The position numbers were made by a program, and so were the translations under genes. The notes beneath the pieces were generated by a model. That model saw only the letters and a program-made list of their open reading frames with translations. It was not told where the DNA came from and did not search any database. A DNA stretch of 64,000 nucleotides from Helianthus annuus. Lineage: Eukaryota > Streptophyta > Magnoliopsida > Asterales > Asteraceae. This document shows, one piece after another, positions 45,764 to 56,215 of the stretch. Where the stretch lies: NCBI RefSeq assembly GCF_002127325.2, contig NC_035434.2:77259343-77323342 (forward strand). The letters run 5' to 3'. Position 1 is the stretch's first letter. Every line of letters begins with the position of its first letter.

Positions 45764-48700
45764 TGTCACACCCGGGCTTTGCGGAAGCGTGGTTAATTTG
45801 GTGTGACTTCTTAATACCATAGCTAAATCATAACAAAGCTATATGAATTAAAAACATGCAAGATCATCCATTAAGTTTTGAAAACCAAATACAATACCAT
45901 TGTTTCAACGGGAATACACCCTAAAAACCATAATCTTGTTCAACAAACAAACAAACATAAACACAGTTTAAGGACTGTGACTTGTCCAGGAAATGAGTCA
46001 CATTCCTTAGACCCCGGATGACCTTGGAAACTAGTGCAGCGGGAAAACGTGCCATACCGTGCCAGATCCTTTAATTCCCTGAAATACATGTAAGTTGAAA
46101 AATCAACAATAATGTTGAGCGAGTTCATGTGTTTAGTAGGTGCGCGCAAATAAACCTTCATAACCATTGTAAGTATGAATATTTTGTAAACTCTGGTATG
46201 AAAGCAAATAAGGAAACATATCAGTTAATGTGTAACCACATGGTCCAACCTGCGGGCGCATGGGAGGGGATAGGACAAGGTCACCACATGGTCCAACCTG
46301 CGGGCGCATGGGTGGTGTTACGACAAGGTCACCACATGGTCCAACCTGCGGGCGCATGGGTGGTGTTAAGACAAGATCACCACATGGTCCAACCTGCGGG
46401 CGCATGGGTGGTGTTAAGACATGGTCACCACATGGTCCAACCTTAGGGCTCATGGGTGGGGTTTGTTATGCTCAAATAGGCCTATCACTTGTATCCCTCG
46501 ATCGTACTACGAGGACTAATGTTCTTAAGGTTTCACCTACCCAAATCACATAACCTAATAGTTCCTTCCTTAGCTGACCATACCATGTAAGAAATATTCG
46601 TAGCCATAGTAACATGTATTTCACCCCCGTAGATTAGAAAACTGAAAACAGTTAAGAGAAAAGGGGGACATGAACTCACAGTCGGTGCGTCTCTACCAAG
46701 TACTCCAAATCGGGCAGCTGTGCAACGACCTACATGTGCTAAATCTATTAGACGGACGGCCGTGCCTTAGCTTTATAGTTTAAGTTTTTGGGAAATAGTT
46801 AGACAACTATTCCGTGTTTACTTTTCGTATATACTTGGTAGTTAATCTCCTTCCCAAGGATGGGGGATTTAATACATGTGCGTTCGAATTATATCATTAA
46901 GTCTCACTTAATATATTTTTATTTCTAATTCCAAAATATAAATATTTTTCTCAAAAATATTATATTTTCATTTCACATAATTTTCCCCAAAAATAATACG
47001 TTGATAAAATACGCGTTCATAAATATTTCCGTATAATGCGCAAGTTACGTTTTATCATTCGAGTGGTAATAAATATTACCAGTGTAACTTATATAGTTAT
47101 CGTAGAGGCGTTCGTATTATTTTGGATCTGTTAACGTTCGAAAATATTATTTTTACTCTAAAAATAATATTTATGTATTTTCACAAAATAATCATAAACA
47201 GTGTGGTGAAAATATATTTACTAAACATATATTTATCACGTTTAGTTTTGTGAAAATCCCACCTCCGATATTTTGTAAATAAAGTCATGGCGAAATTTAT
47301 ATTTCGAAAACATGTCAAAAAAAATAATTCTAACACTTGTAGTGTAAATAATTTTAAGTGTTAGGTTTTTAGAAAAATTTCGCCAGAGTTTCCTCTGTAA
47401 CTGGAGGTGGCCACGCTTTCAAGCGTATCATTTTCTTTTATAAATCAAACCAACAGTTTTCTTATTCAATCAAAACAACGTTCGGAACAACAAACTAGTC
47501 AATAAATATGTAAATCGCAAAAATTACATGAACTTGTAGTTTTTCAAAACTATGAAGTAAATCCCATTACTTTTAGTGGATCTTTTATAAATAGACTCGG
47601 TTTCTTTGAGAACCTTGTTTTTAAAGAAGGTACATTTCTACAACTTCTTGTCCAAAATTTATAAAAATAATTCTTTTTTTTTTAAACTTTTTGTTACACA
47701 AGTGTCTATACACTTGTGTGTTCACAAAAATCACTTTTGTTTAGGAAGGATCCGGCTTTAAAATTATGATTTCATTTTACACTTGGTCCTTCGAAAACAC
47801 CACTTGTAGATCCGTAGATCTACTAGTTTAGAACTTCATTTTGTAAGAAAAATTGTTTTTACACAAGTTCATGGTTATAAGTAGTAGTGGTCTTCATCTA
47901 ACCACTTTTCACACTATAACATACACTAGGTCATGTTTCATGAACATGACTTAGTCGGGTTAGATGACGATCCGACTAACACTAGCATAAAACATCACTA
48001 AATAATCATAACAAAACAAGTCTTATAAGTTTTACACCATTATTCATCCATTAACCACTTTTTTTTATCTTCTATAGTAGACTTTTAAATTTTGTTCATA
48101 CATGTTCATAAATTTCAACCGTCAAAATTCTTATTAACCACTTTAGAATAGATCAAAAAGGCGTTTAGAGTCACTTACTACTAGCTCGAGGCTAGGGAAG
48201 AAACTAGTCGGAAAACGAGTGGATAAAAGCAATGTAGTGAGGTTCTTGCGATTCCGTGAACACCGGGCTTCCTTATACGCGATCCTCCACCTTTGTATGT
48301 ATTTGGAATTATAATAACAAAGCTTGAAAATGATGTGGGGGGTGTTGTGATTCTCGGCCGTAGGTATCACAAGGGGAAAGAAAGAGTGAAGTTTGTTAGG
48401 TGTTTTGTGAAAATGGATTGCATACTCTTATGGTTAATATATAAACCCATTTAGTATTTTATCCTCTAGATATTATGTTTACTAGATTCAAGACAATGGG
48501 ATTAAAATAATTATCAAGGACAATTTGTGTCACCCCATATGGTGACCGATCGGACTAAGGGGTTAGGGTAAATGGTTCCATCTTCAACTAGTTAGTTAAG
48601 TAAATTCTAGTTTAGTTAGGAATTAATTTAGAGTATTATGTGTGCTATAATTTATAACGGGTGTTAGGGTATTCGGGGACCCTAACTGGCTCAGAAAAGG

Positions 48701-49324
48701 AAAAAAATAGTGTGTTGGACATTATTTTTATGTCCCGGGTTAAGTCCGGTTGTATGGTTGGATATTACTCCGATAAAGCGCTAAATAATTATTTAAAGTG
48801 TCGTTGATATTATTCTTAGTGGCACAACTTATTCCCGACACTTTGGAAAGTGTCTAGTATTATTTTTCTCATGTTTTGGCACTTTATTAGTTGGCTAAAT
48901 GCTGAATTTTTATTTAAAGTGCTGAATTTTGTACTTAAAGTACGTTTTAGGCACATCCGGTCACTGTAATTATCTCCTAGTGACACAGTTCTACAACCCT
49001 CTTATCCCTACACTCTCTACTAGTGTAGTAAACTATCTCTGGCTCATACAGGCCTTAGAGGCAGTATCTGCCTGATGCTGGCTTTATCAGCATGTTCAAT
49101 AGGTTATCCGTTCAAATGCTACTGTGCTTTTGTGCATCATGTTTGTCACTAGAGTTCAGTATGTAAATAATGTAGTGACGGAAATCAAAGTATGATGCAG
49201 GAATATACAAGTATTAGAAATCAAGTAGCAGTTCATCAGCAATTTCAGTTAAGCACAGTAATTAAGCAGTAAATAAGTTATTAATTAAATAGTACGGATA
49301 CCTGGTTTAGTGAGGGTTGTCACA
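45764..49324 (-). repeat. Element H 3' LTR
   Basis: TGTCACACCCGGGC to GGTTGTCACA. It contains a 48-bp tandem repeat (46236-46465). A TATA-like TTTATATATTAACC on the minus strand lies at about 48434-48446. The palindrome-like GTCACCCCATATGGTGAC with GATCGG (48530-48555) lies upstream of it. Confidence 0.93.
46236..46465. repeat. 48-bp tandem repeat in element H LTR
   Basis: Five copies starting at 46236, 46284, 46332, 46380 and 46428, unit CCACATGGTCCAACCTGCGG plus 28 bp; the last is partly diverged. 48 is a multiple of three, so it yields long repetitive frames on both strands that are not genes. Confidence 0.95.
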
Positions 49325-49359
49325 TTCTCCCCCCGTTAAAGAAATTTCGTCCCGAAATT

Positions 49360-49797
49360 TTAAGTTCTGCTTGTAGAAGCAGGGTTCTTAGGAAATAAGT
49401 GGGGGTATTTCTCTTTCATTCGGTCCTCACGCTCCCAGGTGAATTCAGGACCATGTCTAGCATTCCAACGAACTTTGACAAGCTTGACACTGCTCCGGCG
49501 GGTCTTGTTTATTTTCCAATCCGTGACTTCAACGGGTTCTTCAACGAAATGGAGCGTGTCGTCAACATGAATTTCGTCGGTGGGAATGGCAACGGTGACT
49601 TGAGTTGGACTCCTCTTCAGATTGGATACATGGAATGTATCGTGAACTCCATTCAGTTCAGCGGGTAGGTCCAACTTGTACGCTACTAACCCGATTCTTT
49701 CCAAGATCTTGAACGGTCCAATATACCTCAGATTCAACTTTCCACGTTTCTCAAAGCGTGCCACACCCTTCCAGGGTGATACCTTCAACAAAACCAT
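49360..49797 (-). pseudogene. pol: Element H integrase C-terminus and chromodomain
   Basis: Begins in the integrase tail ([13 protein letters not shown]), followed by the [10 protein letters not shown] module and HVSNLK. The last 60 residues match the chromodomain pattern of plant chromoviruses (LHFVEEPVEV, KVRWNARHGPEFTWE, KYPHLF). Separated from the integrase core by a gap with an inserted T run near 49830-49840. Confidence 0.85.
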
Positions 49798-49854
49798 ATC
49801 TCCTACCTCAAACTCTAGAGGTTTCCTTTTTTTTTTTAGATCCGCGTAGGATTT

Positions 49855-50649
49855 TTATCGGTCGCGAGCCGCACTGATGCGATCTCGGATCTGTGCAATC
49901 TCGTCTGTGGTTTCCTGGACTACATCAGGACCAACCAACTGTCTATCACCAGCGTCAGACCAACAGAGCGGTGATCTGCATTTGCGCTCATATAAAGTTT
50001 CGAAAGGCGCGGCACCAATACTGGTGTGGTAGCTGTTGTTGTATGAAAATTCAACCAGAGGCAAATGCTTATCCCAGCTACCGCCCAAATCCATCACACA
50101 TGCTCTCAGCATCTCTTCCAAAGTCTGTATCGTCCGCTCGCTTTGACCGTCGGTCTGCGGGTGAAAAGTAGTGCTCAGATTCAACTTTGAGCCAAAAGCT
50201 TCCTGGAAGGATTGCCATATCCTCGATACGAACCTTCCGTCTCTATCGGAGATGATTGAGAGAGGTACTCCATGGCGTGTAACAATCTCTCTCATGTAAA
50301 TTTCGGCCAGTTTGCTTGTATTATCCTTCCCTCGGATAGGTAAGAAGTGCGCTGACTTCGTTAAGCGATCCACTATTACCCAAATAGTGTCATGGCCTCT
50401 TGGCGTTCTTGGCAACTTCGTAATAAAATCCATGGAGATTTGTTCCCACTTCCACTTGGGAATTTCTGGTTGTTGCAGAAGTCCCGAAGGCTTCTGGTAT
50501 TCCGCCTTAACCTTGGCGCATGTTAAACATTTGCTCACATAAACAGCAACATCGCCTTTCATCCTAGGCCACCAATAATAATCCTTAAGGTCCTGGTACA
50601 TCTTATCCGCTCCAGGATTGGATAGAGTACTGCGACTTGTGAGCTTCAT
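49855..50649 (-). pseudogene. pol: Element H integrase core
   Basis: Zinc-domain second half (CLTC) and the complete DDE set: Asp in MDFITKLP, Asp in SDRDGRF and Glu in [10 protein letters not shown]. The first zinc-domain His reads Asn near the start, and the upstream frame is shifted, so the domain is incomplete. Confidence 0.85.
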
Positions 50650-51565
50650 CGAAAATAACCTTCCTTAAACCACCAAACAGAGGAACCCAAATCCTTTTCT
50701 CAAAACACAACGTTCCTTCCTCGTTTGGCACCGATTGCTTCTCCATCCCCCGGAGATATTCCTTCTCAAGGTTTCCTTTCTTGAGAGCTTCCTCCTGCGC
50801 GGCACGAATGCGTAAAGGAAGATCGGTTAGTATAACCATCTCCAAAGCCCTAACCCTTATGGGCTTGATTCTCTCTTCTCGACTTAGGGCATCGGCGACC
50901 ACATTCGCCTTCTCTGGATGATACTTTATCTCACAGTCGTAATCATTCAACAGCTCTACCCATCGTCTTTGCCTCATATTCAACTCCTTCTGGTTGAATA
51001 TGTGCTGGAGGCTCTTGTGATCTGTGAAGATTGTGCACTCCGTACCTTAAAGGTAGTGTCTCCAGATCTTTAAAGCAAAAACCACTGCGCCGGGTTCCAA
51101 ATCGTGTGTGGTATAGTTCTTTTCATGTACCTTCAGTTGGCGTGACGCGTAGGCAATAACCTTTTGGCGTTGCATCAACATACAACCCAATCCTTGACGC
51201 GATGCGTCGCAGTATACCACAAATTCATCTGTACCCTCTGGTAGGGCTAAGATTGGCGCGTTGCAAAGCTTATCTTTCAATACCTGAAACGCTTCTTCCT
51301 GTTTGATTCCCCAATCAAACTTCTTGTCCTTCTGAGTGCGGAGCGTCAATGGTTGAGCGATCTTTGAAAAGTTCTCGATGAATCTTCGGTAATAGCCAGC
51401 CAAACCCAAGAATTGCTGAATCTCGGTCGGCGTCCTTGGCGTTTCCCAATCCTTGATCGCCTCGATCTTGGTTGGATCCACGTGGATTCCATCTCCATTT
51501 ACCACGTGCCCAAGGAATTGCACTTCTCTTAGCCAAAACTCGCACTTAGAGAATTTGGCATACAA
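50603..51565 (-). pseudogene. pol: Element H RT end, RNase H and linker
   Basis: Two frames: 51047-51565 ([27 protein letters not shown], RNase [18 protein letters not shown]) and 50603-50983 ([18 protein letters not shown] and linker), split by a stop near 51047. Both align in order with element D. Confidence 0.85.
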
Positions 51566-52080
51566 CTGTTCCTTCTTTAGCAGCTCCAGAATGGCTCTTA
51601 AATGCTGTTCGTGCTCGGCCTTCGTCTTTTAATAGATCAAGACATCATTGATGAACACGATCACGAACTTATCCAAGTACGGCTTGCAAACTCGATTCAT
51701 TAGATCCATGAATTCTGCAGGTGCGTTTGTCAGACCAAATGGCATAACGAGAAACTCGTAGTGTCCATATCGAGTTCTGAAGGCTGTCTTCGGGATACTC
51801 TCCTCTTGTATCCTTAACTGATGGTATCCAGATCGAAGATCGATCTTCGAATAGAAGCTTGAACCTTGCAGTTGATCAAACAGATCATCAATTCTTGGCA
51901 GAGGGTATCTATTCTTGATCGTTAGCTTGTTCAGCTCCCGGTAGATGATGTTTATTTGAAAAAATCATCATCCTTCTTTTTGACACGTAGTAATGGGGTT
52001 ACCCCAAAAGGGAATTTTGGTCTGTTATCTTCCTTCTCTATCCATTGCTAAAACTTCCCTGTCAATCCTTGCATCTCCAA
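51566..52080 (-). pseudogene. pol: Element H reverse transcriptase, degenerate
   Basis: Conserved RT blocks are readable on the minus strand ([28 protein letters not shown]). The catalytic box reads FIND rather than FIDD (51645-51656), followed at once by an in-frame stop. Upstream, around 51945-52015, the frame is disturbed. Confidence 0.8.
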
Positions 52081-52092
52081 AAGTGTAAGTCG

Positions 52093-52431
52093 CTACGATG
52101 CATTGACTACGGGCGCAGTGCCTGGAATTAAATTGACGCGGGATTCGACTAATCGTTGAGGAGACGATTCCGGCAAGTCTTCGAGGAAGACTTCGGGGTA
52201 TTCTCCAATCACAGGGATATCTTCGGGTTTTGGTTCTTCGGCTTCTTTTTCCACGACATGAGCCAAGAATGCAACACATCCTTTGTGCGAAAATTTTTGT
52301 GTCTTCTTTGCCTGATAATCCGTAGGAGCGTATCCTGCTCCATGAATCACAATCATTTCTCCGTTCGTCGTCGGGGTACGGATGACAATCTCCGCTGGGT
52401 TGTTCGACAACCAGTCCATCCCAATTATCAC
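52093..52431 (-). pseudogene. Element H protease C-terminal fragment
   Basis: Starts at IIGMDWLSNNPAEIV, the end of a gypsy protease domain. The linker to RT follows (GEYPEVFLEDLP). The active-site half of the protease is not in an open frame. Confidence 0.7.
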
Positions 52432-52607
52432 ATCGAAGCTTCCGTTAGGCTTGTTCTATCGAGAACTGGGTATCTAGGTTACTTACTACTAAAACAACTA
52501 TATTTTCTGAAGCTAAAATTTGACAATACTGTCAAATAGAGCGTAACATTGACTATTATGAGACGTACCGATATCCATGCTTGGATTCTATCCCCGCTGT
52601 TGAGCTT

Positions 52608-53702
52608 TCATCCACGTGCCTGAGTGTTCTTAGGGCAATACTTCCTGAAATGCCCCACATCACCGCAATTAAAACATGCTTGGCCACAGCCTTGATCGTC
52701 ACCATCCCTGCCTTGATAGTTGTCGTCGTCGTTATTTCCTCCGCGATTTTCGTTACCATCTTGACCTCTATTTCCATGTTTAGTACCTTGCCGACACGTT
52801 TCCTTGACATGTCCCACCTTGCCACAGTTACCACATTTTCCATATCTACACCGCCCGTTATGGTGACGTCGACAGTTGTCGCACTTTGGTAGGATACCCG
52901 TGTACTCTTTTCCCTTTTTGGCCTTGTCGTCGCTACTCGACTGGGTACCCTGTTTGAAATTCACCAACTTCCTCTTGTTGTTCCCAGGTGACTCTACATG
53001 AGTCTCCTTCTGCTCCTCAGAGGTTGAAAATTTGTTCATCCTGATTGCCTCTTCCGTCAGGGCTACACTTAGATTGATGGCCTCAGTGATTGTTGTAGGC
53101 TTTGATGCCGTTCCCATGCTCATGATTTGGGGTGCCAATCCCCAAATGAAACGCTCAATCCTCTTAAAATCCGGATCTACCATGTAAGGAACGATACGCG
53201 ATAGAGCTTGGAACTTCTCCACATACTCAGCTATTTTTGGACCTTCCATCTTCAAGTTCCAGAACTCAGTTTCTACCTTCTGGCTTTCTGTTCTCGAACA
53301 GTACTTTTTATGCATTAGCTCTTTCAGCTCATCCCATGATAGAGCATACGCAGCAGCCTCGCCCATTGTCTGAACCTGAAGTTTCCACCATGACAGAGCC
53401 CCATCTCGGAACAGCCCGGAAATGTACGTGACCTGATCTCTTGGGGCGCATTTGCTCGCACGCAAAACAGTGTCCGTCTTCTCAATCCAGCTTACGAAGG
53501 CTACGGCACCCCCAGTGCCGTCGAAATGTAAGGGCTGGCAGCCTAAGAACTGCTTGTAGGTGCAGCCGTTAGATGGGTTATTTCCCGCGGTACCTCCGTT
53601 GCGCTCGGAGTGATGGGCCTCGTATTGTGCGATGACTGCAGCAATGATTCCCTGAAGTTCCGCCTCATTGGTGGGTATGCGAACATCCCGTCTTGGAGGC
53701 AT
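52608..53702 (-). CDS. gag: Element H Gag
   Basis: 364 codons, uninterrupted, starting MPPRRD. The capsid-like region at about residues 45-210 includes CTYKQFLGCQPLHF, GALSWWKLQVQTMG, LSWDELKELMHKKYC and FKRIERFIWGLAPQI. A Lys-rich stretch follows, then a Cys/His cluster and two CCHC knuckles at about residues 297-310 and 342-355 (CGNCGKVGHVKETC, CFNCGDVGHFRKYC). It would form particles. It is the only open frame in H, whose pol is broken at many points. A second, broken gag lies just upstream. Confidence 0.88.
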   Translation of the reverse strand: MPPRRDVRIPTNEAELQGIIAAVIAQYEAHHSERNGGTAGNNPSNGCTYKQFLGCQPLHFDGTGGAVAFVSWIEKTDTVLRASKCAPRDQVTYISGLFRDGALSWWKLQVQTMGEAAAYALSWDELKELMHKKYCSRTESQKVETEFWNLKMEGPKIAEYVEKFQALSRIVPYMVDPDFKRIERFIWGLAPQIMSMGTASKPTTITEAINLSVALTEEAIRMNKFSTSEEQKETHVESPGNNKRKLVNFKQGTQSSSDDKAKKGKEYTGILPKCDNCRRHHNGRCRYGKCGNCGKVGHVKETCRQGTKHGNRGQDGNENRGGNNDDDNYQGRDGDDQGCGQACFNCGDVGHFRKYCPKNTQARG

Positions 53703-53825
53703 CTTCCTATGATGATCGTACGGGTCAGGTCATAGTAAGTAAAATGTGCGTAAGTATACAACAATATCAACACATAACATCTCATGTTATAAATAAATCA
53801 ATCACATAACATCTCATGTTATAAA

Positions 53826-54491
53826 TCAATCACTCATATTGATAACCTCTGTAATGGTTGAGGGCTTCGAGATAGTAGCCATGTCCCTGATCTGAGGTGC
53901 AAGTCCCCAAATGAATCGTTCAATCCTTTTGGACTCCGGTTTGACTAAGTAGGGGACGACCCTAGACAAGTCGTGAGATTGCTGGATGCATTCAGGAATT
54001 TCTGGTCCGTCCATTTTCAATTCCGGAACCCTATCTCACGCCTCTGGTTTCCATGCCTAGAATTTGTACTTCTTCTCCATCATTCCTTTGAGCTCGTCCC
54101 AGCTCAGTGTATTAGAAGTATTTTGTACCCAGGGTCTGAGCCTGGAGGTTCCATTATGAGAGTGTGCCATCTAGAAATAACCCCGAGATATAGGTAACAC
54201 TCTGTTGGGGCGAACAGTTACTCATTCTTAGAATGGAGTCAATCTTTTCGGACCAACGAACAATTGCAATGGCGCTTCCTGTTTCGACGAAGTTCAAAGG
54301 CTTTGCAGTTCAGGAACTGCTTATAGGTGCGGTCAGTTTGGGGGGGGGGGGGGGTTTATTCCCAGTAGTGCCATCGCTACGCATAGTGCGGAGTGCTTCA
54401 TGTCATGCATTTGCCTGTGAGTTGTGTTTTCGCAGCTCGGCTTCTATCCTTGGCAATGTATTGGTGTTTGTGTCACGCCTGGGTGGCATTC
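53826..54491 (-). pseudogene. gag: Second, truncated gag copy in element H
   Basis: On the minus strand this begins MPPRR near 54491 and runs through disturbed frames to ESKRIERFIWGLAPQIRDM and TITEVIN (53826-54020), matching residues 1 to about 215 of the open H Gag but clearly diverged. It contains a 15-G run (54340-54354). The two copies are head to tail, with the complete copy downstream. Confidence 0.8.
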
Positions 54492-55700
54492 TCTTCTGCC
54501 GAAATGGCATGAAGCGGGTTAGACAACATTCCAATTGTCTATGGGATACATGGCACCATAAGCCATCATGTAATCACCCAATTTTACACGTAAATATACT
54601 CAATGTATGGGTGGGGAAAATAAATTTCTGAGCCTTCACATAGGCTTGCCAATTTGGCTTGATGCTTGTAATAGAATGAACTCGAGGCTACATCGCCTTG
54701 CCTTGGTCATTCGTGTTTTAGATATTTCCTGCTACATTGGTTTTCATTAGCTTGACCGCAGAGTCCACCAGGATTTCTGTGCACTACAAGTCGTTATTAC
54801 GTGGGCCCCCGTAATAATAAATTATCTTGCACAGTTACCCCACATTTTCTCTCGTCCAAGCAGATGATCAACCAAGGAGCAACAGCAGGTGCATTGGCAT
54901 GAACAGGGTCATGCTCCAATGCGGGGTCAAGAGCAACGCCTGGCTCAGGGCCACGGCGGGCTCCGGATCAACAAACTCTATCTCAAAAATCAGCTGGGTC
55001 AACCATCACAGGGGGGTTGCAGGATCCTCCAAGGGCTGGTCTAAGTGTATGAACTCAAGGTCATGGTCTGGATCAAATCCATATTGAAGAACAGGATCAC
55101 CCTCAATACTGTGATCAACTCAAAGCTGTGTGCGGGAAACGGTGCAGCTAATGATGCCGTATCAGAGTCGGCGTCGTGTGAATGGTGCTGCACTCCCTGT
55201 ATATGCGAAAATGCGGATGTCGGAAACTCAATGAGTCTGGGACAGGGGAATGGGCATGAGTTTCCCCCCCGCAGGAGCGTCCGCAAGCAATAGGCTAATA
55301 CCAGCAGCAATAGGGCCTCGCCCTCGAATGGGTCCTCCTCTAGTAGATCGTTATCGTCGACAAAGGCCATGTCGGGGGCATATCAACAATGGGATAAACG
55401 GCAAGGGGCACAGGAGCAGGGATCACCGCGAGTGGCAAATTCCCAACAAGATGACCATCAGTAGGCTCTGCTACGACTTCAGGCAGCGCAAAAGGGCTGA
55501 ACGTCGTCATTGTCTGTGCCGGTAGTATCGGAAATGTGCACCTCGTGCTCCGATGAACTATGTCGTCTGATGCTATGGCCATGGGATTCGTAGTGTCCAT
55601 CTTTCTTGTACATGATGAAAGCATGACGTTTGTAACAAAAACACATATACGTATAACAATCAATCACATCAACATATAAACATGTTAGTCAGCAATAAGC
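54492..55700 (-). other. Element H leader, coding potential unclear
   Basis: Short frames only. A minus frame 55041-55370 has an acidic start (VDDNDLLEEDPFEGE) and Leu-rich middle. I do not recognise it. It may be a decayed ORF upstream of gag, comparable in position to 32803-33361 in element G. Confidence 0.45.
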
Positions 55701-55807
55701 AATCAAATAATTCTCCTAGTCCCACTAGCCTCCCAGCCTCCCAGACTGATATTCCTAGTCCCACTAGCCAAATTCCTCCCAGCTTCCAAGGCTGCTCTAT
55801 CATCTAC

Positions 55808-56046
55808 CTCGACCTCCTAGATCGAGCCTCGGCCTCCATGACCGAGCCTCAGCCTCCATGACTGAGCCTACTCTTCCTAGCCTAGCTAGCCATCTACCTC
55901 GATCTCTAAGATCGAGCCTCGGCCTCCAAGACCGAGCCTCAGCCTCCAAGACTGAGCCTATTCTTCCTAGCCTAGCTAGCCATCTACCTCGATCTCTAAG
56001 ATCGAGCCTCGGCCTCCAAGACCGAGCCTCAGCCTCCAAGACTGAG
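55808..56046 (-). repeat. Array of nine 19-nt hairpins in element H leader
   Basis: Three 90-bp blocks each hold three 19-nt inverted repeats starting 20 bp apart (55808/55828/55848, 55898/55918/55938 and 55988/56008/56028). On the element's sense strand most can form 8-bp stems with a 3-nt loop: CTCAGTCT-TGG-AGGCTGAG, CTCGGTCT-TGG-AGGCCGAG and CTCGATCT-TAG-AGATCGAG. Stem positions change in a compensatory way, and the only mismatch is a G-U pair on the sense strand. Confidence 0.8.
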
Positions 56047-56200
56047 TCTAAATAATAAATAAATAAAATGTGCTCAACATTTGTTTATAAAAAAAAGTTT
56101 TGGATCTGGACTTAAGTGGTATGCAGTAAAAATGTTTTCGTGAGAGCCCTAGTGATCATAGTCTAGACTCGAGAAGGAATCCTAGTTCGCTATGATCAGA

Positions 56201-56212
56201 GCTCTGATACCA
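56201..56212 (-). promoter_or_regulatory. Element H primer binding site (tRNA-iMet type)
   Basis: TGGTATCAGAGC on the minus strand, three bases from the LTR. Confidence 0.85.
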
Positions 56213-56215
56213 AGC

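Noticed and set aside
46129..46553. About 100-aa repetitive frames on both strands (also at 56581-57005)
   Set aside because: The 48-bp tandem repeat keeps every frame open; these lie in the LTRs of element H.
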